Of a DNA stretch of 11,876 nucleotides, positions 6,803-11,876 are shown piece by piece (the stretch's first letter is position 1; every line of letters starts with the position of its first letter). The DNA comes from Pseudomonadota bacterium. Lineage in GTDB: Bacteria; Pseudomonadota; Alphaproteobacteria; Rhodobacterales; Rhodobacteraceae. Where the stretch lies: NCBI GenBank assembly GCA_027623875.1, contig JAQBUS010000016.1, positions 1-11,876 on the forward strand, written 5' to 3'. The position numbers and the translations under genes were made by a program. The notes below the pieces were generated by a model, which was not told the origin of the DNA, searched no databases, and worked only from the letters and a program-made list of their open reading frames with translations.

Positions 6803-7147
6803 ATGACTTATATTCGTTACTTAGTGCTAATAATAGTTGGTCTTACTTACTTTATTTTTTGTTTTGCTAACCAAGAAATAGTTACTTTAAGTTTTTTACC
6901 TCAAGAATTCCAAATCAACACAAAAACAACGCTAAGTGTTGATGTTCCAATATTTATAGTTTTGTCAGCGGGACTTTTGATAGGTCTGATTCTTGGGTTT
7001 ACCTTAGAGTGGTTTAGAAATCTTAAGAGTCAAAGATTGCGAAGAAAAAGTGCTAACAAGAAAAAAACCGAACGTAATACGGTTGTCACTAGAAGTCCTA
7101 ATGGGAAGAGTGAAGATGAACTTTTAGAATTGCTTGATGATAACTGA
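6803..7147 (+). CDS. LapA-domain (DUF1049) inner-membrane protein
   Basis: This 114-residue protein has two predicted membrane helices, at about residues 5-22 and 48-69, joined by a short loop that holds the typical NQEIVTLSFLP stretch after the first helix. A strongly basic tail at 71-92 (FRNLKSQRLRRKSANKKK) should stay in the cytosol, and the end is acidic. This layout matches the lipopolysaccharide-assembly protein A domain family, which in Escherichia coli works near LPS export control; the exact role here is not known. It starts three bases after ihfB with no clear ribosome binding site, suggesting translational coupling. A small gene of this family between ihfB and trpF recurs in alphaproteobacteria. 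Confidence 0.8.
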   Translation: MTYIRYLVLIIVGLTYFIFCFANQEIVTLSFLPQEFQINTKTTLSVDVPIFIVLSAGLLIGLILGFTLEWFRNLKSQRLRRKSANKKKTERNTVVTRSPNGKSEDELLELLDDN

Positions 7148-7168
7148 TGGTAATACTGAGGATCTAAG

Positions 7169-7807
7169 ATGGGTATTAAAATTAAAGTATGTGGTCTCAC
7201 TAAGCCCTCTGATGTTTCTATTTGCGCGATGTTTGATGTTAATTATGTTGGACTTGTTTTTCATCAAAACTCAAAGAGGCATTTGAGTTTTGCTTCTGCT
7301 AAACAGATATCCTCCCTTGTTCCAAAAGGGATAGTTAAAGTAGGTTTAACCGTAGACCCTTTAGATAGAGAACTTGATGAACTTTTAACCGAGGTTCAGT
7401 TAGATACAATTCAATTGCACGGCTCTGAAACCCCCGAGCGAGTTCGAAATATTAGAGAAAACTTCGGGCTGCCAATAATAAAGTCAATTAGTATCTCTCA
7501 GAAAACTGATTTAGCATTAATTGACGAATATTACGGCTATGCAGATCAATTATTGATCGACGCTAAGAGGCCAACTTCTTCCCTTATCCCTGGAGGTAAC
7601 GGTGTTACTTTTGATTGGCGGTTAATTTCTGAGTTTAATTGGAAAATTCCCTGGATGCTTGCTGGAGGGTTAAATAGTTCCAATATCGGTGAGGCAATAA
7701 AGATAAGTGGAGCCAATCAAGTTGATATATCCACTGGTGTAGAGGCCAATCCCGGAGTAAAGGATAGGGAATTAATTAAACAATTTGTAAATGCTGCTAG
7801 AAAGTAA
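7169..7807 (+). CDS. trpF: Phosphoribosylanthranilate isomerase
   Basis: TrpF converts N-(5'-phosphoribosyl)-anthranilate to CdRP, the third step of tryptophan synthesis, on a TIM barrel. The 212-residue protein shows KVCGLT at residues 6-11 with the catalytic base Cys8, QLHG at 82-85, and the catalytic acid Asp131 in LLIDAK. The loop PGGNGVTFDW spans 141-150, and the phosphate-binding ends AGGL (165-168) and STGVE (188-192) follow. GAGGAT precedes the ATG. trpB follows almost without a gap, the usual trpF-trpB pairing of alphaproteobacteria. Confidence 0.96.
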   Translation: MGIKIKVCGLTKPSDVSICAMFDVNYVGLVFHQNSKRHLSFASAKQISSLVPKGIVKVGLTVDPLDRELDELLTEVQLDTIQLHGSETPERVRNIRENFGLPIIKSISISQKTDLALIDEYYGYADQLLIDAKRPTSSLIPGGNGVTFDWRLISEFNWKIPWMLAGGLNSSNIGEAIKISGANQVDISTGVEANPGVKDRELIKQFVNAARK

Positions 7808-7811
7808 AGAA

Positions 7812-9044
7812 ATGGCTGAAGATCTACTCAATAGTTTTATGACTGGTCCAGATGAAAAGGGAAGATTTGGCGATTTTGGAGGTAGGTTTGTATCAGAGAC
7901 GTTAATGCCCCTTATCTTGGGCCTGGAAGCTGAGTACGAGAAAGCTAAAGTTGACCCTGACTTCTCTGCAGAAATGGACAAGCTTTGGAAGCACTATGTC
8001 GGTCGCCCATCACCTCTTTACTTTTGTGAGAGGCTAACAGAGCACTTTGGTGGTGCAAAAATTTATATGAAGCGCGATGAATTAAATCATACAGGTGCAC
8101 ATAAAATCAATAATGTTCTGGGGCAAATTTTACTGGCTCGCCGCATGGGTAAAAAAAGAATTATTGCCGAAACTGGTGCAGGGCAACATGGAGTTGCCAC
8201 CGCAACAGTTTGCGCAAAATTTGGATTAAAGTGTGTTGTGTATATGGGTGCCCACGATGTAAAGCGGCAGTCCCCTAATGTATTTCGCATGAGATTATTG
8301 GGGGCCGAGGTGGTGCCTGTTACGTCAGGCCGGGGAACACTAAAAGATGCAATGAACGATGCTTTAAGGGATTGGGTAACTAACGTAAATGATACATTTT
8401 ATTGTATTGGAACAGTAGCGGGTCCTCATCCTTATCCTGCAATGGTACGAGATTTTCAGTCGATCATTGGAAAAGAAACTAAGGAACAAATGTTGGAGCA
8501 AGAGGGCAGGTTACCCGATACTTTAGTTGCTGCAATTGGTGGCGGATCAAATGCTATGGGGTTGTTCTTTCCATTTCTGGATGATTTAAATGTGAATTTG
8601 ATTGGAGTAGAAGCTGGTGGTAAGGGTGTGAATTCAAAAATGGAACACTGCGCTTCCTTAACAGGAGGCAGGCCAGGTGTTTTACATGGAAATCGGACAT
8701 ACCTACTTCAGGATGATGACGGACAGATTTTGGAGGGTTTTTCAATTTCTGCTGGGCTTGATTACCCCGGGATTGGCCCAGAACATTCTTGGCTATATGA
8801 AAAGGGGCGTGCAAAATATGTCTCAATAACCGATAGTGAGGCTTTGGCAGCATTTCAAATATGTTGTGAATTTGAAGGAATAATTCCTGCTCTTGAACCT
8901 AGCCATGCATTAGCACATGTAGCAAAAATTTCTTCTGACTTACCCAAAGAGCATATAGTTTGCATGAATATGTGTGGTAGAGGTGACAAAGATATTTTTA
9001 CTGTTGCAGCGGCTCTAGACTTTGATATGGAAATTATTTCGTAA
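7812..9044 (+). CDS. trpB: Tryptophan synthase beta chain
   Basis: TrpB condenses indole with L-serine using PLP to give tryptophan. Counting from the ATG at 7812 the protein has 410 residues. RPSPLYFCERL is at about 65-75, the PLP lysine is Lys98 in HTGAHKINN, catalytic Glu120 lies in AETGAGQHG, and the phosphate loop GGGSNAMG is at 243-250. The C-terminal motif reads NMCGRGDKD, with Cys388 at the place of the serine that contacts the PLP ring nitrogen in the Salmonella enzyme. An in-frame ATG at 7791 overlaps trpF by 17 bases; I prefer 7812, which starts four bases after the trpF stop with AAAG upstream and gives the usual MAEDLLNSF-like beginning. trpA, normally next, is absent; a convergent gene begins six bases past the stop. 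Confidence 0.97.
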   Translation: MAEDLLNSFMTGPDEKGRFGDFGGRFVSETLMPLILGLEAEYEKAKVDPDFSAEMDKLWKHYVGRPSPLYFCERLTEHFGGAKIYMKRDELNHTGAHKINNVLGQILLARRMGKKRIIAETGAGQHGVATATVCAKFGLKCVVYMGAHDVKRQSPNVFRMRLLGAEVVPVTSGRGTLKDAMNDALRDWVTNVNDTFYCIGTVAGPHPYPAMVRDFQSIIGKETKEQMLEQEGRLPDTLVAAIGGGSNAMGLFFPFLDDLNVNLIGVEAGGKGVNSKMEHCASLTGGRPGVLHGNRTYLLQDDDGQILEGFSISAGLDYPGIGPEHSWLYEKGRAKYVSITDSEALAAFQICCEFEGIIPALEPSHALAHVAKISSDLPKEHIVCMNMCGRGDKDIFTVAAALDFDMEIIS

Positions 9045-9050
9045 TTTATT

Positions 9051-9419
9051 TTAGATTTCGTACAGCTTTAAGACTTCTAAAGGAACAGTACTGAGGGTTT
9101 CTTTATGGGTGGCAGATAAGTTGACTTTTGGCGCTGCACTCTCGTTGTGCGCTTGTAAAAACCTGTCGGCACAAAGGCACCATTGATCCCCTGCCTTAAG
9201 ACCGGAAAAGTTAAATTCTGGACGGGGTGTTGATAAGTCGTTTCCTAAATATTTTGACATAGCAAGAAACTCTGGAGTCATAACCACACAAACAGTGTGT
9301 TTGCCAACATCAGATGTTCCAGTATCACAACAACCGTTTCTAAAGAACCCAGTCAACGGTAAGCTTGAACAGGTGGTTAATTCTTCACCGAGTACATTTA
9401 TCGAAGGGAGTTTTTCCAT
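9051..9419 (-). CDS. DUF2237 family protein
   Basis: The 122-residue protein belongs to the DUF2237 family, whose function is not established. Family hallmarks are NVLGEELTTCS at residues 8-18, GFFRNGCCDTG at 24-34, VGKHTVCVVMT at 38-48, GNDLSTPRPEF at 59-69 and GLKAGDQWCLCA at 73-84. Six cysteines (17, 30, 31, 44, 81, 83) sit in conserved places, which suggests metal binding or redox chemistry, but that is inference. AAGGA lies eight bases before the ATG. It is convergent with trpB, with only six bases between the stop codons and no visible terminator, so the two transcripts probably overlap. pth lies upstream after 55 bases on the same strand. Confidence 0.9.
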   Translation of the reverse strand: MEKLPSINVLGEELTTCSSLPLTGFFRNGCCDTGTSDVGKHTVCVVMTPEFLAMSKYLGNDLSTPRPEFNFSGLKAGDQWCLCADRFLQAHNESAAPKVNLSATHKETLSTVPLEVLKLYEI

Positions 9420-9474
9420 TTCTTAATTCCTTATCTTTATCTGCTTATTAAAAAATTCAAATTTTACTAATTAA

Positions 9475-10152
9475 CTAAATAAACTTATCAATGAGTTTTT
9501 GTAGTTTACTTCGATTATCACTTAGTTCAGCCTCTACTGGTTTTTTTATATTTTTGGGTTTGTTAGTGATATTTAACTTACTTTTATCAAGTTGGTTTGA
9601 GCCCATTAAACTCCTTAATTCTGCTAAATTCCCCGAAGCAATATATGTAGAATTTTTTGCTAACATGTTGAAGACTTCTTCGAGGTGATTAAGCTCTAAT
9701 TTAGAAAAATTCCCTAATACATAATTAGCCACCTTATTTTTATTTCCCGGATGGCCTACGCCTATTCTGACTCTATTATAATCAGATCCTATATGCTGAT
9801 GGATTGATCGTAACCCATTGTGGCCGGCATGACCTCCCCCGGTTTTTATTTTTATTTTTGTTGAAGGTAGATCTATTTCATCGTGAAACACTGTGACGTC
9901 ATTTGAGAGAACTTTATAAAAACGAACCGCTTCCCCAACTGCCTGTCCACTTAAATTCATAAAGGTTAGCGGTTTTAATATGATTACCTTATCGACGCCA
10001 ATTACTCCCTCGGAAAGGAGGCTAGAGAATTTTTTTCTCCAAGGACCAAAGTTGTGTATTGAAGATATTTTTGAGGTAGCCATAAAGCCTACATTGTGGC
10101 GATTATTCTTGTGATCATCACCAGGGTTACCAAGTCCAACAAAAAGTTTCAT
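9475..10152 (-). CDS. pth: Peptidyl-tRNA hydrolase
   Basis: Pth cleaves peptidyl-tRNAs that drop off ribosomes, freeing tRNA for reuse; it is normally essential. From the ATG at 10152 the protein has 225 residues and begins MKLFVGLGNPG, as in the family. The conserved residues are Asn9, catalytic His19 in NNRHNVGF, Asn66 in TFMNLSG, Asp91 in FHDEIDLP and Asn112 in GGGHAGHNGLRS. After about residue 180 comes a lysine-rich tail, common in alphaproteobacteria. An upstream in-frame GTG at 10179 would add nine residues; it has AAAGG close by, but conservation favours the ATG, although no clear ribosome binding site stands directly before it. rplY lies upstream on the same strand, the classical rplY-pth pairing. 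Confidence 0.96.
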   Translation of the reverse strand: MKLFVGLGNPGDDHKNNRHNVGFMATSKISSIHNFGPWRKKFSSLLSEGVIGVDKVIILKPLTFMNLSGQAVGEAVRFYKVLSNDVTVFHDEIDLPSTKIKIKTGGGHAGHNGLRSIHQHIGSDYNRVRIGVGHPGNKNKVANYVLGNFSKLELNHLEEVFNMLAKNSTYIASGNLAELRSLMGSNQLDKSKLNITNKPKNIKKPVEAELSDNRSKLQKLIDKFI

Positions 10153-10235
10153 GGAGTAAAGATACTTTAAAACACACACCTTTAAAAGATAGAGAATGAA
10201 GTAATTTTTTCAAAGGAAATTGTATAGTTATTGTT

Positions 10236-10270
10236 TTATCAAACGCGGGAATTAAAACCGCGTTTGATAA
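10236..10270 (-). terminator. Perfect 13-bp hairpin between rplY and pth
   Basis: TTATCAAACGCGG (10236-10248) and CCGCGTTTGATAA (10258-10270) are exact reverse complements around a nine-base loop. On the minus strand the hairpin begins nine bases after the rplY stop. The tail after it on that strand is AACAATAAC, not a U-run, so it is an imperfect intrinsic terminator. It may instead act as an mRNA-stabilising or partial-termination element, setting less pth than rplY. Confidence 0.6.
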
Positions 10271-10279
10271 TTCTCAGAA

Positions 10280-10930
10280 CTATTCAGTAGTCTCTTCTGT
10301 TGACTCAGAATCGCTCTCGCTTTCTATATCATCATCATCATCTTGACCCGCCGACTTTAAGCTTGATGGCGCCTGAATTGTAGCAATAACAAAATCTCTA
10401 TCTATGACTGCCTTTGTTCCCGCTGGCAGGTTTACTGAAGAAATTGTAACAATTTCTCCAACATTAAGAGTCGAGATGTCAACGTCTATGTTTGATGGAA
10501 TTTCACCTGCAGTCACGCGTAATTCGATTTCTGGACGAACAACGGTTAGTGATCCGCCACGTTTAAGTCCTGGACACAGCTCTTCCCCAACAAAATTTAC
10601 ATTGATAAAGAGATTTACTCGAGCCGTTCGACTTAGGCGCATAAAATCTACGTGCGTTGGTAGATCCTTTACTACGTTTCGTTGAACATTCCGACAAATA
10701 ACTCGTACGTCTTCTTGCCCTTCAACTTTTAGGGTAAATAGTGTCGATAGAAAACGACCATTTTTTAATCTTTTTAATAGTGAGTTGTAGGGTATGTTTA
10801 TTGCTAGTGGATCTGTGTTTCCACCATAAACAACACCGGGTACTAAGCCTTCACGGCGTGCTGAGCGAGCGGCCCCCTTGCCTGTCCTCGTTCGTACCTC
10901 GGCGATAAGTTCTGGGATCTCATCGGCCAT
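10280..10930 (-). CDS. rplY: 50S ribosomal protein L25, CTC/TL5 form
   Basis: L25 binds 5S rRNA in the large ribosomal subunit. The 216-residue protein is the long CTC form, with the 5S-binding domain at about residues 8-97 (RTRTGKGAARSARREGLVPGVVYGG near its start, HVDFMRL near its end) and a second beta domain at 105-188. It ends in an acidic, serine-rich tail (197-216, starting DDDDDIESES) of likely disordered nature. The ATG at 10930 has GGAG seven bases upstream; an in-frame TTG at 10942 lies within that site and is not a credible start. A promoter-like pair lies about 60 bases upstream, and pth follows downstream. Confidence 0.96.
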   Translation of the reverse strand: MADEIPELIAEVRTRTGKGAARSARREGLVPGVVYGGNTDPLAINIPYNSLLKRLKNGRFLSTLFTLKVEGQEDVRVICRNVQRNVVKDLPTHVDFMRLSRTARVNLFINVNFVGEELCPGLKRGGSLTVVRPEIELRVTAGEIPSNIDVDISTLNVGEIVTISSVNLPAGTKAVIDRDFVIATIQAPSSLKSAGQDDDDDIESESDSESTEETTE

Positions 10931-10988
10931 TTTTTTCTCCAATAATTATGCGGTCTCCTCCAAGGGTGTAGTGCCGCGTGAAAGCCTG

Positions 10989-11017
10989 CATATAAGGTTA
11001 AACACGCAGATTGAAAA
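10989..11017 (-). promoter_or_regulatory. Possible promoter for rplY-pth
   Basis: On the minus strand TTTTCA (11017 to 11012) and TATATG (10994 to 10989) are 17 bases apart and resemble -35 and -10 boxes. This leaves a leader of roughly 50 bases before the rplY ATG. The gap 10931-11123 holds no gene that I can support, and no clear terminator for the upstream gene. Confidence 0.4.
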
Positions 11018-11123
11018 GGTTTTTTTTTATTTGATCACTAATTAAACAAAGCTCTGGGCCGTATTGGTGGTTTAGAGGTAAAAGCGTTTAAAATTTAACT
11101 TTCCTTAACTTAATTAGTGTTTT

Positions 11124-11699
11124 TTATTTGCAATTACTTTCGGACCAGAAAATTTTATTAACTTTTTTCACGGTAAGAATCACTCTGGGTATAGAAGTAA
11201 GAGGAAATTTCTCGATATCTCCAACAGCAAGAACATACTTTCCAGTATTTTGTTCGTTAAATACTCTTATGTAATAAGTCCCAGCCGTGTAAGATCGGTC
11301 TGCCGCAAATTTTTCACCTAATTCTGGTCCAACCCAGTACCACTTTTTTCCATATTCTTCATACCAAGCCCACCATTCAAAACTTTTTCCGTCCCGGTTA
11401 TCTATTTTTTTAAGTTTTGAATCCAAAATTTCGAATGAGAAATATTCAAGTCTGTCACAAGTGTCGAGTTTTGGTGCTGTGATACCTACGTAGAATTTAA
11501 AAGAAATTTTACTTTCAATTTTATAGTAATGATCTGTTCCTTTTAATTCAGAAAAAATGGCTTTAGAGTGCTCTGGTTTTTTAATTAAGTAAGGGTCATT
11601 TTTAGTCATTTCATATTTATCATTATTGAAAAGGGGGGAATGAGATGACCCCAAAGAAGGGTATATCACCCCTAAAATAATGACTAAAATTTTAAGCAT
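11124..11699 (-). CDS. Hypothetical secreted protein with a PPC-like C-terminal stretch
   Basis: I do not recognise a named family. The 191-residue protein begins MLKILVIILGVIYPSLGSSHS, a typical signal peptide with likely cleavage near residues 18-20, so it is probably periplasmic or secreted. After HSPLF at 20-24 comes KKPEHSKAIFSELKGTDHYYKI (40-61), whose HYYKIE pattern recalls the opening strands of bacterial pre-peptidase C-type beta domains. AGTYYIRVFNEQNTGKYVLAVG (139-160) resembles the closing strands. A tryptophan- and tyrosine-rich stretch lies at 107-123. Cys81 and Cys190 could form a disulfide. No membrane anchor is visible after the signal. AAGGA stands about seven bases before the ATG. 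It follows an alpha-hydroxy-acid dehydrogenase after 37 bases, so the two may be co-transcribed. Confidence 0.75.
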   Translation of the reverse strand: MLKILVIILGVIYPSLGSSHSPLFNNDKYEMTKNDPYLIKKPEHSKAIFSELKGTDHYYKIESKISFKFYVGITAPKLDTCDRLEYFSFEILDSKLKKIDNRDGKSFEWWAWYEEYGKKWYWVGPELGEKFAADRSYTAGTYYIRVFNEQNTGKYVLAVGDIEKFPLTSIPRVILTVKKVNKIFWSESNCK

Positions 11700-11736
11700 A
11701 TTTTGATCCTTGAATTAAATTTGGGATATTTAAAAA

Positions 11737-11876
11737 TTAAATATAGTTGTTAAAAAAGTCTTTTGGAATTAGCAAGTTATTTTTAGTTAGGTTTAAAACA
11801 CTTTTTTCTCCACATAGAGCCATAGTAGTTTCTAGTTCTTTGTGAATAATTTCTAGAGCACTCTCGACACCTTTTT
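11737..11876 (-). CDS. FMN-dependent alpha-hydroxy-acid dehydrogenase, C-terminal fragment
   Basis: Only the last 46 codons are in the window; the gene enters from the right edge. The visible residues begin KGVESALEIIHKELETTMAL and continue CGEKSVLNL before a diverged tail ending FFNNYI. This fits the C-terminal helix pair of the L-lactate dehydrogenase/glycolate oxidase family, where the pattern is GVxxALEILxxELxxTMALxGxxSxxxL. Such enzymes oxidise 2-hydroxy acids with FMN; the substrate cannot be told because the active-site residues lie outside the window. The secreted protein downstream is close enough to share its transcript. Confidence 0.75.
   Translation of the reverse strand, partial: KGVESALEIIHKELETTMALCGEKSVLNLTKNNLLIPKDFFNNYI

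Noticed and set aside
10404..10685. Plus-strand open frame opposite rplY
   Set aside because: It mirrors a conserved ribosomal protein gene and has no family resemblance of its own.
11058..11090. Stretch reading TGGTGGTTTAGAGGTAAAAGCG, which resembles a tRNA D-arm
   Set aside because: No matching acceptor stem, anticodon arm or T-arm follows in either direction; the similarity is short.

Overview
The window reads as a piece of an alphaproteobacterial chromosome, probably a low-GC, streamlined, marine-type lineage; that last part is inference. The support is the AT-rich sequence, short intergenic gaps, an alphaproteobacterial gene order (lnt-metK-trmB and aroA-cmk-rpsA-ihfB-trpF-trpB), an AroA that resembles the Agrobacterium CP4 type almost residue for residue at its key positions, and a CTC-type ribosomal protein L25. 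No mobile element, CRISPR array, prophage, rRNA or convincing tRNA was seen, so this is core-genome sequence rather than an accessory island.

Positions 1-2309, plus strand: the C-terminal end of apolipoprotein N-acyltransferase (lnt), an 82-base gap holding a SAM/SAH-type riboswitch, metK (S-adenosylmethionine synthetase) and trmB (tRNA m7G46 methyltransferase). metK carries a one-base frameshift near base 459 that cuts off the conserved N-terminus. The riboswitch would occlude the metK ribosome binding site when SAM or SAH is plentiful. metK makes the methyl donor that trmB uses.

Positions 2310-6284, plus strand: a promoter-like site, then aroA, cmk and rpsA, closed by a strong intrinsic terminator. 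rpsA has a 118-base leader with a GC-rich hairpin and a repeated octamer. Positions 6285-6511 form a 227-base non-coding, very AT-rich stretch with a phased A/T repeat, a perfect 9-base inverted repeat and a promoter-like site ahead of ihfB. Positions 6512-9044 hold a tight cluster ihfB, lapA-like membrane protein, trpF and trpB; trpA is not present next to trpB.

Positions 9051-11876, minus strand, converge on trpB: a DUF2237 protein, pth (peptidyl-tRNA hydrolase) and rplY (L25/CTC), the last two separated by a perfect 13-base-pair hairpin. A secreted protein of unknown function follows, then the C-terminal end of an FMN-dependent alpha-hydroxy-acid dehydrogenase that runs off the window edge.

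The most notable items are the riboswitch ahead of metK, the metK frameshift, the palindrome upstream of ihfB, the rpsA leader hairpin and the unidentified secreted protein. I found no evidence of a wholly new multi-gene system.
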